Part shown: in pieces, positions 13,028 to 25,135 of the stretch | Position numbering within the stretch: position 1 is the stretch's first letter | Layout: each line of letters starts with the position of its first letter | The notes under the pieces: model-generated | Told to the model about the DNA's origin: nothing | Databases searched by the model: none | What the model saw: the letters and a program-made list of their open reading frames with translations, nothing else | Made by a program: the position numbers and the translations under genes | From: Bigelowiella natans CCMP2755 | Lineage: Eukaryota; Cercozoa; Chlorarachniophyceae | DNA length: 64,000 bases | Assembly: GCA_000320545.1 (NCBI GenBank) | Contig: ADNK01001587.1 | Coordinates: forward strand, 54,925-118,924 | Direction of reading: 5' to 3'

Positions 13028-14041
13028 ACTACAGCTGCTCAAGATTTGCTATACTATACCTTGGCCTTCAATAGGAGCACGGGTGTAAAAAGAAGGGAAT
13101 ATCATGCAGATTCCGGCGGCGATGAAACACGCAATCTGATAAGAATCAGCAATACACGCCCCAAAAGGTATTTCATCACTTCATCATCATCAGTTAGATT
13201 GTTTGCTACTGATGTTAATCTCGTGGGTTATTCCTAATTATGGATTTGCTACTGATGTTAATCTCGTGGATTATTCCTAATTATGGAGTGCTAGATTGCT
13301 TGCTACTGATGTTAATCTCGTGGATTATTCGTGATTATGGAGTGCCAAAATTTGATTTACCTGATGTGTCATCGTCACAAATACAGGAATTTTTAGCGGT
13401 CCAGTGAAGAGCCACTTATTGAACACGTTTAGCGCCACGTTGAGAGCAAGGTATCTAGTACGATAAATTACCAGCATCAAACAAATGATTTCCATGAAAA
13501 ACTGAGAGATTTTAGTTATGTTGTGATGGTTAACGTACATCAAGAGTAGAATTATTGCCATAATTCCATCAAATTTGAGCTTGTCTTCTTGTGAGTTCAT
13601 ATTACTGCTATGGCCCTCTTCCCTTTCCACCTTCTTAGGAGCAGCTTTTGAAGCATCATCGTTACTAGGTATCTGCTTGTTCCTTTCTTCTTCTTCCTGC
13701 ATTCCTCCTTCCTCTGCCAAGTCACCACCATTCCCCATTTCTCCGCTGCTTCCTCCAATGTTGCTGTCACTAGAATAAGATTGGGAAGAGGCAGCAGCTA
13801 GAGTAGTTTGGGGTGAGTTTTCACCACTTCCACTATCCTGTATCAACCATAGTAAAACAGTAAAAACTAATAAGAGATTTGCCCATGTCTTTCTTCACCA
13901 ATATTATCAATAATTCTGTTGCAGTGGCGCAAGCTGCACCATGCCACATTGAAAGAAGATGGTAGAGGTGCTTACTTGATGGGTTTGTACGTATTGTCGC
14001 TTTACATCTTGTGCAGCATCTGTTTTATCATTTGCAACCAT
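10697..14041 (-). CDS. Triose-phosphate-translocator/SLC35-type transporter (possibly a pseudogene)
   Basis: It is a polytopic membrane protein of the drug/metabolite-transporter superfamily, probably exchanging a sugar phosphate or nucleotide sugar across an internal membrane (family knowledge). Exons read on the minus strand: 14041-13976 (ATG), 13837-13361, 13135-13060, 12632-12527, 12278-12128, 11950-11891, 11785-11689, 11535-11480 and 11402-11331. Phases agree through all nine. Hallmarks: LNVALNVFNKWLF..PVFVTMTHQ (first membrane pair), SIALNNVSLMFCSIAINQMI (the family's conserved FxNxxL-like helix), LCFGLVLGVATST and FEFIGVSLCLSSILG. The soluble N-terminus is serine- and glutamate-rich. 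Further pieces (..VHQSTAL.. near 10900, GFKTGVTIALSYLFFKQ near 10790) match the last helices. Two lesions stand out. A TAA (12188-12190) interrupts the exon 12278-12128 in the family-matching frame. The join STAL|TLM near 10885 needs one extra base. The last exons are therefore uncertain. The gene is either decaying or contains sequence errors. Confidence 0.7.
11540..11573. repeat. (TA)n in a transporter-gene intron
   Basis: A TA run directly beside the acceptor of the exon starting at 11535 on the minus strand. Confidence 0.95.
12188..12190 (-). other. In-frame TAA inside a transporter exon
   Basis: In the minus-strand exon 12278-12128 the frame reads ..CCLFW, TAA, TKSTLAILCFGLVLG... The residues after the stop match the transporter family, and both flanking splice phases need this frame. 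No intron of plausible size removes the stop: the only GT..AG pairs around it are 10 and 20 bases apart and break the frame. Confidence 0.65.
13202..13346. repeat. Three tandem copies of a 43-55-bp unit in an intron
   Basis: Each copy begins TTTGCTACTGATGTTAATCT or the same less one base (about 13202, 13245 and 13300). The copies differ by a few bases. They occupy the intron between transporter exons 2 and 3. Confidence 0.9.
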
Positions 14042-14401
14042 TGTAGTATCCAACCTGTGATGATAAGAGTAATTAGAGCAGTTTCGTTCGAATACATAGA
14101 CTACTATATTTTCTCGCATTTCTCATTATTTCAATTTATGCCCGCCCTCCCCTCCCTCCCCTCCCTCTTCCCCTCCAACGCCGAGGCAGTAACACCCAGC
14201 TCAAATCGACGATCTCCGGTTTGAATATTCAAAATGCCGACAAAGTTTTCATAATAAATAATTCTTTCAAAATTTCGGTCAAACACAACAGCGCAATATG
14301 CATCTCGAGGGAAACTCCTTGTTGACATCATCTCCGAATGATCTCGAACATCATCTCCGAATGATCTCGGAGAATATGAACGAAAAGGTTTCCTGACATC
14401 C
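14042..14401. promoter_or_regulatory. Divergent upstream region between transporter and dioxygenase genes
   Basis: 360 bp separate the two proposed start codons, which point away from each other. It contains a strongly strand-asymmetric CCCTCCC-type pyrimidine tract at about 14145-14177 and a duplicated CTCCGAATGATCTCG (about 14323-14370). A shared bidirectional promoter is an inference from layout. No TATA box or other core element is claimed. Confidence 0.4.
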
Positions 14402-17400
14402 ATGGACATCATGGAACAGGATACGAGGAAAGAAGAGAAGAAGGCAAAAGAGGCAGATAATAATAGTAGCATTGCGTGCCCTAACTGTGAGGAACCCTTG
14501 GAAAGGTGTCTATTGTATTTGCATGTACAAAAATAAGTGTTCCTCCTCAATGTATCTTCTTACTTTGCGTTAATATTACTATTTTTATCACCCGAAGATA
14601 TTGGTCGATATGTCCTGCCTGTCTCTGCCCGATAAAGAAAATGCACGCAGTAGCCTGTTTAGGGTGTCGACTCCAAGGTGAATTATGGCCTATGCTTCTA
14701 ATTTGAATAGCACTGAGAAATATCGAGCAAAACAGGCTGCAGCATGTTCCCATGGACAAAAATACAACTTGTTGGAATTAGGTACATTTTACGTTCCGCG
14801 TACGCTCTCCCCCCCATTTTATTGCGATCAAACTGTGAGCCACATCGGCACAAGAAAATTACGAAAGGCGCTTTTTCGAAACAAAACTTCTTCACACCAG
14901 TCACAGGGTAGCTTGACTCAGGAAAAACTGCTTCGCTGTGACCGTGTTCCTAGGTATGATTGTATGGTGCTATTTCTACTTGTCCTGCTTGGTATTGTTT
15001 GTTAAACACGGTAAGCAAGACATGTACACGTCCGTTTATTGCGAAAATTTGTCGTTGTTTTTGGTTCACTAGGCCTCACTGGAGAATATGCCCTGATTGT
15101 AAAGCACCCTTGCAGAAGAAGAAGAAGAAGGAGAAGAAGAAGAGGGAGAAGCGCTTAGTTTCCATCAAACCACCAAAGCCATCACCCCCTTTATCATCAT
15201 CTCCTACAAAATCATCATCATTGTGTCACTGGAGTAGCCGCAATGGGTTAGCGTGCACGTCATGCAATCGTATGCGGTTGCCGTCTCTATTCTTTTGCTC
15301 TACCAAATGTTCAATAGCTCGCTGTGGGGGAGGAGGAGGAGGAGGAGAAACCCCTAAGATTCGAATCATACACGGCACTTCGACTAATGCTTCTTCAGAG
15401 AATATAGAGCAACCTAAATGTTACGAGCATTTGGTGTTATCGAAGAGCTTCACAACAGATAAGTATCATTTGACTCAAAAGCACATAAAGGTGAGTAATA
15501 TGTGTGATGTTATAATAATTTATAAGATAATGTTGATGATGCTGACGAATACGCATCAATCTTCCCAATCATGTTGGTAAGTAAGACATATAGTACAGTA
15601 TCTACTTCTTTATCATGATTGCTTCTCTCATCGATCGATCTCATTTGTTTATCATGCATAGTAACAATGTGGCGTGATGATTTTCTAGGATTATGGAGAA
15701 AAAGGCGTTGTGCTACTCAAAGATTTCTTAAATAAAAAAGACGTGAGCATCTTAACTAAATATATCAAAGCTATCACCTACAGCACTTGCAGTGAAGAAA
15801 GTAATAACAGCAAATCTTCCAGCAATATGGCAGTAACTTCGTCCTCCATTCGGTGTGATGATGATGCTGCTAATGATGATTATGATTATGATGATGGTGA
15901 TGGTGGTGCTGGTGGCACCAACACGGAAGAGAAGGAAGCGTGGGCTCAGATGATGCAAAATAAGCGGAAAGAAGCTGGCGACTACAAAATACTAGAAAGC
16001 AGCACGAATGGCAACAACAACAACAACAACAACAAGGGTAATAATTGCGATGATGATAGAAATAATGACCAAAGTATGAGGCCTCCAAAAAGCAGCACGC
16101 ATGGTAGTTCTAGCGATAGTAGTAGCAGTAGTAGTGAGAAGAAGACTAGTAGTCCTTTTCTTCGTGTCCACAATTTGTGGAAACAATCAGCTCAAGTTGA
16201 GATCCTTGTCAAATCGCAACGATTGTGCCAGGTGATATGATGATGATGATGATGATGATGACGATGAGCTGATTTCTTGCTTTATTAAGGAGAAAAAGCA
16301 GAAACAACAACAACAACAATAAGAACAACAACAACAACTGAGTCATCATCACAATACGAAGAGGCCCATGATGCTACTACGACGCACGATGACGATGTTA
16401 TGAAGTCCTAAGCTACATTATTCATCAATTTGTGGAAAATATACTAAATATGATTCACCGAGAATTGTTTAGCTACGAGTACATGTAGTACCAAAAGACG
16501 ATGATGATGATAGTATTTACAGATAGATCGTCGAGGTGTTAGACAGAAGGGAAATATAGATAGAGTGAGGGAGAAGTGAGAAATGATTTATATAGGAGAA
16601 GCAGATACTATATACAAATTATATTCAAGATAAATGATTTAGATGGGCTTGCAATTAGCATCATCTTCATTATCAACGACAGCTAATCTACCTTATGGAA
16701 TTATCACCATCATTGCCCATCATCCTACTTACTACTTGTTTGTTAATACCAGTCTCTTCACTAAACATGCGATTATTATTATAAATTCAAGGTCGCTGCT
16801 AAACTTTTGGGAGTGAATTCGGTACGATTGTATCAAGATTCTGCATTCTTCAAGCAAAGTGGCGCTACTTCATCACCTTGGCATCAAGATCAGCTCGCTT
16901 CTCCGTTGACATGTGCTACGAAATTCATCACTTTTTGGATCCCTCTTACCAACCTCTCCCGTGGACACGGACTACTACGATATGCGGAAGGCTCTCATGT
17001 CGTTAACTATAAGACCATAGGTCACAGAGAAATGCCTTTATCTAAGGTAGGAAGCTTTGATAATAGCGTAACTGAGGCGAAGATAAGAGCATCTGGCTTT
17101 AATGTGTTTCAAATGGACCTCATATCTGTGGGAGACATCATTGCCCACCATGGATGGCTTCTGCACGCTTCCTCACCGAATACTACAAACAAAACAAGAT
17201 TTGCTTTTGCAATAAGTTATTTTGAAGATGGAGGACGTGTGAATAGCCATGCACGTGCTGGGATATGCGATGATTTACGTGAATGGACTCGTTGGATTTC
17301 GAAGGTAAAAAAAGTAGTACTGTAATGAAGTTTCAGTCTGAATAAAATAAGCAAGACAGCAAAGTAAACGTGATTGTTGTTGTATATGTATACATTAGGT

Positions 17401-17467
17401 GGGGGCTGGTGGGGTTGTCAACAGCGATGAGCACACACCTTTAGTGTGGTCGTTAAACAGAACTTGA
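14402..17467 (+). CDS. Phytanoyl-CoA-dioxygenase-type oxygenase with N-terminal zinc motifs
   Basis: A non-haem Fe(II)/2-oxoglutarate oxygenase (PhyH family); the substrate cannot be told. Exons: 14402-14505, 14598-14677, 14743-14953, 15073-15490, 15689-16231, 16792-17304 and 17399-17467. Phases agree and give 645 residues. The N-terminal part carries CxxC pairs at Cys26/29, 40/43 and 55/58, and again in HWRICPDC; W-x-I-C-P-x-C occurs twice. It is followed by LACTSCNRMRLPSLFFCSTK, which resembles the MYND-like C6H2 zinc finger of methionine aminopeptidase 1. The oxygenase follows: YGEKGVVLLKDFLNKKDV is its typical start, the iron ligands are His483/Asp485 (WHQD) and His577 (LLHAS), and Arg588 (NKTR) is the expected 2-oxoglutarate contact. 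An Asp/Asn/Ser low-complexity stretch of about 120 residues is inserted between the first helix and the core. The third exon's acceptor (14741-14742) was chosen by phase and is the weakest. ATG 14402 is the first in frame after a stop. Confidence 0.8.
16008..16380. repeat. CAA/GAT trinucleotide runs in coding and intron sequence
   Basis: (CAA/AAC)n at about 16010-16036 encodes an asparagine run inside the oxygenase insertion. (GAT)n at about 16236-16262 and (CAA)n near 16300-16340 lie in the following intron. Confidence 0.85.
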
Positions 17468-19049
17468 AGTATAGATAACGTGTTCTTGTTCCACACATAA
17501 GGGGGTTGGTTCATCGAGTATAAAAACGCTAAAATAGGATGAGATGCTCACATTACTGGTACTGTTGGTCGATTATTTGGTGGACACCATCATGATCGAA
17601 GGAAAGGGAATATGTGTTGTATGACGCTCCTAATTATCAGCCCACCAGTGCGATGTATGCAGCATATGCCCAGTATGTATCTAGGTGTGTGTACATGTAC
17701 ACATTGTGTGTATGGTACTAGTTGTAAGGTCTGATTGCGAATGATCGAACGTATGCATCACCATGTAGCAACAAATTGTGCGCAACGTATAAACGTATAA
17801 ACGAAGTGATGCTGTGACGTGTGCTGAAGCTGAAATTTTTGCGATCGAAAAACAGGCACAAACAAACCGCAAGCATGACCAACCTAGCAAGTGGTGGGGC
17901 TAATTTGATGATGCTTGCGTTGGTCGCACACGTGCGCTGATCACAGCAAAAGTTTGCATTTTTGGCATGAAGCAGTGCGGATTGCCATCAGAGTCAATCA
18001 CTATGCACAATGACATACTAGCATAGCTAGATAGTGCACAGCCAGTTCAAACGCGCACACCTTGCCAAAAATGAGTTTTTCTCGGCAACCAAAGGTCAGT
18101 AGGAGCTGAGGTTATAAGCGCAATCTTAGAGCTCTGATTCCGTTCTTAAAAATGAACCAACCACATTCATTTCTAACTCCGTGCTAGCGTGGGCGTCGCT
18201 TCAATTTTCAATAATGAAAATTCGCGTGCCCTCCCATTTCATTTTCTCCGGGCACAGCGCGCACGCTTCTAGACTTTTTGGACTAGCGCGGCGAACATTT
18301 GTCCAATTTTGGACTTTTTTGCAGATTCAGAACCGTCTTGATGAGAGCTTTGATGAGTGTTCAACCAATTTCATCAGAATGCATAACAGACACAGCATTA
18401 GAATATACACCACATGCACTAGATCGGCCAAGGGAAAAATCTTCAAAAAAAAAAGTCAAAATGGCCTCTAGGCCTCTTTGGCGCAAATCTGTCTAGCTGT
18501 GCCAAAACCACTTGTTCTGGCGCATTTTGGATGCTTTTCTTTATAAACTTGCTATAATATACTATACATCTTACTCGCATTGTCGCTGAATAAGCGCATT
18601 GCACGTAGTTCTAAGGTTGAACAATGTGCGGACGACGCCCCTCTGTGCAACACAACTAGCGCCACCACATGCTCAAGCTAGCAAGTTAGCGCGTTCTAGC
18701 GTTGCATGCACGCACAATGCAGCGATCCAAAAGTCCAAACATTTCGACAGATCTGCGTTTGCTTGCTCTAGTGCTGTCTAGCTGTGCACGCACGCGAGTT
18801 TGAACACATGTCTAGATGTGCCTGCCGCATGACCACAAAAAGGTGCACCCATTTCATTTCATCCATCTCATATGTGCATGCATAGTCTTGCTTACCTCAC
18901 GTAGTCTGCTTGCCGCATGTATAATTGTCTTTGCGCCTGTAAAGGGACAAATCATGACTCTCTGAACTATACTGCTGCTGCTGTTTTTACGGGTTCGCCA
19001 TGCTAGTTAAAATGCTGCGACGAGCTCTTGTCTTCATTATAGATGCTAC
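17468..19049. other. Convergent spacer with TGCA-rich block C
   Basis: It lies between the 3' ends of the oxygenase (+) and RecQ (-) genes. From about 17640 to 18950 it has the same word content as the other blocks, with copies of GTCTAGCTGTG at 18491-18501 and 18776-18786. No microsatellite, RNA gene or convincing exon is seen. Confidence 0.6.
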
Positions 19050-19326
19050 TCATTTACTTCGCCCCCGTGGCAAAGAAAACGAAGGAAGCGCATCCTCTGA
19101 ATCCTCGTCTTTCTCACTAGTGTTGTCAATATCTTCTTCACTATCTTCAATGATTCGATTTGTATTTTTGTTCCTCATCATTACTACAGGCTGCTGCTTT
19201 CGTGAACGTAACATAGTCGTAGTAGTAGTTTCGTCTGCAGACTTGATCATTATTCCGGTGATAGGATCGATAACAGAGTCATTATTGCGGTGCATGCTAT
19301 GATGAGAATGGGAGTATTTACTAGGG

Positions 19327-19363
<37 letters not shown>

Positions 19364-21438
19364 TTCCATCAATTTGTCGTTTATTAATTTTTGTTGTTGT
19401 TCTTCGCTTCTTATTTTTGCGAAGGCTGCCAGTGCTCACTGTTAAAGATTTGTTCTTTCCTTCCCAACGTTGGTATATATCAGACTCAAACTCATCAGCG
19501 GAATTTTCTCTCTCGTACTCCTCTTCCTTCTCATTTCTGTTCTTCCTTTTCTTTCTTGATCTTTTATGGAAATGATCGGTATCAGATAATAATAACCTCT
19601 TCTTCCCAGAGAAGCCACCATACGTTGTTTCTTTTGTTGTCCTCTGATTGAAGTCTTTCTTTTCTTTTTGTTGTTGTTGTTGTTGTTGTTGTTCTTCTTC
19701 TTCTTCTTGAACTTCTTTTACTTCTTTTATTTCGAGTTTATCATCATCAGATGATGACAGTGAGAACCGACGTTGGGGATTATGCGTTTTTGTCTTCTTC
19801 TGTTTTCCCTTCCAGGACACCGTTGCTTTCCGATTTTTTTGATGTTGGTGCTGCTGCATCTTCTCACCATTTTTCAAACGTCGCAGCATTTCATCGAATG
19901 ATAGGGGTACACGAACCAGATATCTGCCAACAGAATAAGCATTAGTGATACTAATACCATGGTACTACGTCAAATCCGTCATTCCAATCACTCACAATTC
20001 ATGATTATTTACATCTCCATCACAATGATTCTTATACTGACAAACATGGCTACTACTATATTGATTCCTATGCTTATTAAAAACAACACTATACCGTTGA
20101 TTGTTCCTGGAAAGATAAGCTGAAACACTGACACTACCAACAACGACGTAGCTACAGCAAGAACAATATAATAAGAATGATGCTCTGTTGAGGAAACGAT
20201 CTATTATCAATATACCAATAAGTAGTAGTGGTAGAAGTAGTTGTTGTAGAGATGAATTCGAGACCTCCCCCCCCCCCCCCCCCGCCCTCCCACACACTAG
20301 ATGCAAAAGTACCTGTTACATGCATATGCTGTATGCCTGAACTTTTCCTTCAGAAGCTATAGCAGCAGCAGCAGCAGCAACAACCACACAAAATCAGCGC
20401 ATACAAAAAAAAGAATTTAGAATTTACAAATAAAAAGATGTCATCATCATCCTCATCATCGTATCCTCTACTAATCTTCCTCTCTATAGCCCACTATATT
20501 AACATGAGGAAAAGGCTGCTTAAATAGTGATAATCTCTCTATCCTAATATACTCCTCACCCCATCCATAATCATTTTAGTAACAACGTGTGTAGCCTGAT
20601 CCTTCGTCAGCTTTACGAAGAAGAAGAAAAAGAAGAAGAAGAAGAAGTCTATAAAGAGAGAATAATACGCACTAGGATAAAAACATAAGACTACATGAAA
20701 ACGAATTATGTGCACATTTTATACTAGCAGCAGCAGCAGAAGGAGGACAGTGATGAGGATGATACGAGAAAATAATAGTTGTAAAACAAAGCAGAGCTAC
20801 ACTAACTGCTACTACTACTACTACTACTACTACTACTATTACTACGGAATTACATCTCCTTTTCATCCCCCTCCTCCTCCTTCTCCTCCTCCATATTGTC
20901 GTTAATCATCACAACAAGTGCTACTACTAGTGTATTTAATAATTGATGCTGCATAATTGATGATGCATACCTTCTTCGGCCAACAAGACCCCTTCGCTGC
21001 TGTTGTTGTCTTCTTTTTAGCTGCTTTGTACCTAGGAAAGGGATCATAGTAAAGAAATTTGAAGTACTACTCAGCAAAATAACAACAACAATGACAGCAG
21101 TAATAATAACAATTATAAGAATATTACGTAGTAGAAAGCAGCAGTACCATAAGTCCACCAGCTGAATAGCAGTTACACCCTTCCTCGTCATCTTCTTCTT
21201 CTTCTTCTTCATCTTCTTCTTCATTTTTTGTAGCTGCCCCCCTCCCATGGTAGGTTGAGTGTCAGATTGAGCACCCCCACTACTACTAGTACTACTACTT
21301 TGAAGAAGCTCATTTGTCTAAGAGCAAAAGAGAAGGAAGATGACGACTATAAGCATGATGAAAATAACAATGAGGAAGATGTTGTGCTACGTTCTTAGTC
21401 ATCTGCAACTTGCGCCTTCTAGTTACTACTTACTATCA

Positions 21439-21475
<37 letters not shown>

Positions 21476-21769
21476 CATGATCTGTATGCCTTGAGCGCAA
21501 TCATACTCAGTATAGTACTCATTATCATCCGAATTCGAAATATTACTACTGATAGATGATAACAGTAACGACGACGATGATAATGATGATGTTGATGATG
21601 ATGATGATGATGAACAATAACAGTCAGCACATGAAACAACAATAATAGGAATATTAGTAGTAGGGCATGAGCGTGTGATATTGCCTCCTCCTTTGATGAA
21701 TTTGGCGTTGACAGCAGTTGTCGCACATCCCTTTGCATTGTGAAGGAGTCAATACCTCTCCAAAGTATC

Positions 21770-21834
<65 letters not shown>

Positions 21835-24138
21835 GTAGTAGCAGTACGTAGTAGTAGCAGAGTGCGGATAGAGAAATAAATCAATAAATCAGAGAAAAAT
21901 GATGATGAATGGGGAGGAAGAGGAGAAGGAAGAGGGTGGTAGTAGGTATGTTGTTCTGATCATCCTAGTTAGTTATATTTGCAACAACAACTAGCACTAC
22001 CTGCCGATCATAACTCTTCTACAAGCTGACAACGACGAGGAGAAGGACGCATACCGTACCATTGCATACAACTTCTCCAATCCCCCATTCTAGAAGAAGC
22101 ACGAGGGATGATGACGATAATGATGATGATGATGATTATTATTATTATTATAGCAACAAGAATTAGATGTTGGTGACCGATCTGGTTATCATCGTACTCA
22201 TAAGAATCTACAAAACGAAATAATATGATATCTTTCTATCTTCCTCTCTGATGTGTTGTTCAATCTCGTCATTATAGATAGTATGTATACCATGTGAAAT
22301 ACTCGTGTAGATTGCTTGGAAAGATCCTTGGGAGAGAACATCAGCATGCAATCGGAGTGTATACCATCACGTCCTGTTGTTTGTTGACAGAAGGCAGCGG
22401 GTACAACGCAACGATAATAATGATTGCAATAACAATAACATCAATGATTGATAAGAACATAATAATGACTAGGACGACGATGGGGAAATTGTGATCCACA
22501 TAACAAGTGATAGTTTTCTTAGGAAGATCGCATGATGATGCATAATGACGTCTCGATTGGTTGTTGTTGCCTGGTATTGCTACTTATTCATGTTGTCTTA
22601 ATGCCATATTTGAAAGCTGCTTTAATATCATATTTGAAAGCAATACCTGCTCGTCCTGATTCTTGGTAGTAACTTTCCATTGACTAAAGGATGAAGATGA
22701 TGATGATGATGATGATGATGATGGTAATGGTAATGGTAATGATAATAATTGAATATATGGAAGAATAATGTATGTACATACACAATGCATATTCGATGGT
22801 TAATTCTCACATATTATCCTTACTTACAGTACCCTTTTATCTAACATGACATCTAGTATGAGTGCCTGCTACTGCTGCTGCTGCTACTACCACTTTGTAC
22901 TCTTCTAGTACTATTACCTTTGAGATAGTTTGATGCACAACAAATCTGACGTTCAGCTAACAAAGATAGTTTGATGCACAATAAATCTGACGACCGGCTA
23001 ACAAAGAGGTAGATAGGTAGGTAGGTAGGTAATAGCAGGTTGTGGTAATGATAATGAAAGAAGACCGTTGTTCAGATATCATCATCTTTGTTTTCATAAT
23101 TGATCATAGTCAACACCATTCATTTTCAATGTAGTAATATATCCTTGCTCTTTCCCTTGCAACCATCATCATTATCGTCGTCTTCGTTGTTGTCATTTTC
23201 ACCGCCTTGTGACGATAATATCACTATTTTTACTAATTATTTATGCAGCAGCCACCAACGCATCATCATCATCGTCATCATAATCGTCATCATCATCATG
23301 ATCAAAATCATCATTACATGTACCTCAAAAAATCACTGACTCACTACCTTGTTTATTCCCATTCCAAAAGCAATCGTTGCACAAATGACATTAGCCATTC
23401 CATGCCACCAAGCACTGTTGTTGTTGTTGTTGTTGTTGTTGTAATTATTATTCAGGGACGAACAAAAGAAACAAATGGGAAAAAAGAATCATACATCTTC
23501 TCATTACGCAACGATGATGGGTGCAGTGGAGTGTAGGAGCGTAAGAAAGTAGGATGAGAATGAGGAAGAGGATGAGGAGGAGGAGGGTGATGGTAGAGTA
23601 GCGCCTCTCTCCATCTACCCATTCCTTTCTCCTGCTCCGTTTCGACTTCGTCTTCATCCACTTCAACATTCTTCTTCTTCTTTTTCATTTTTTGCAATTG
23701 CCCCCGCCCAGTGGTAGGTTGAGTGTCTCTTCTCTCTTTCTTTTCTGCTTCTCTCTCACCCACCCTTCCGCGCCCCCCTCTCTCTACTTGCCCATCGTAC
23801 TTATATGAAGCTTTCCGGTCTTGAACATCCATCTGTGCATGGTACCTAGAACATTCAATTGTAGTACAATCTTTAGCAGCGTAGTGTTGTTTTTTCCTCA
23901 ACAGTTAAGGAGCAGCCTCAACATAGGTTGAATGTATTTATACTCGTGATAGTAGGTATATATAACGAGGAATGCTTGACGATGATCACAACAACAACAA
24001 CAACAACAGTTTATTCTCATTTCGTCATCATCATAATCAAATTCTCTTCTCCAAAAGTAGTTAGTCTATTACGGTGTTGCTGAGATTCCATGCGACAAGA
24101 GATGTGCAACCATCGTCTATAGCACACACACACAAACA

Positions 24139-24180
<42 letters not shown>

Positions 24181-25092
24181 TGTATATATAAAAATAGTGG
24201 CCTCAGGAAGAAGCGAAGGAGTTTCGTAGGAGGAAGAAGAGGAAGAGAAGGGAGGCATCGTGAATAGCATGATCACCATCTATATCACCCCAACATAAGC
24301 AACAGTAGCAAACTAACCCCCACCTCAGTATCAGAGCAGGAATAGCAATAAATGATTCCACAATGTCTTTCGTGGTGCTTCTACAGCAGCAGCATCATCA
24401 GTGATGATGGATGGTATTAAAGCGACAACATAGGGAAAAGAAGGAGGAGGAGGAAGATAAGAGTAGGCAAAAAATAACGAAAATACCTTAAGAGGAAGGT
24501 TTGTTGGTTGTTATTTACATAAATCACACTCTGTTTCTCTACTACTACTACTACTACTACTGCTACTACAGGTAACAACAACTATATAACTTCTCATCGT
24601 CAAATGGTTGGAAAGATAAGTGGTAACTACAACTTTATAACTTCTCATTGTGAAATAGATCGTTAGAAAGATAAGTGCACTACCGATAGAATCCATGAAC
24701 AAATTGCCTCAGGACACATCTTGTCGTTTTTTTTTGGAAAGACGCTACAACAACATTAAAGCATTAGAAAACAACAAATCCATAATATAAACATACATCA
24801 TGGTTGTGCAAATGGTAAATAATTGAACGTCGATGACAATCAACACTACTACTACAACTGCTTATACGACTACTGCTACTGATATACTACTGCCAGTGCT
24901 ATACTGTTGCTTCTGGTACTACCATTACTATTACATGCACTACTATGTAGTAGTATTATTACCTGTAGAATAAATTTTGTCTATTGAAGGGAGTCTTAAA
25001 AAACATGCTGGATCCGCTCATACGAAGGATTCTAATAAAATAATAGAAGTAGTAGTGGTAGGGTACATGTGCGTATGTTTATATTGTATATG

Positions 25093-25135
<43 letters not shown>

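Noticed and set aside
19050-19889. The Lys/Glu/Asp/Gln-rich frame as a separate nuclear protein
   Set aside because: It continues upstream to a good acceptor (..TTGGCAG at 19924-19930) and lies directly downstream of RecQ exons on the same strand, so a RecQ tail is more likely. The intervening stretch is not fully resolved, however.
23452-23901. A long insertion in RecQ between YHAQMDV and the motif V exon
   Set aside because: A GTACGA donor at 23800 joined to the acceptor at 23415 gives the canonical ASYNAWW..NVICATIAFG in phase, so the insertion is intronic.
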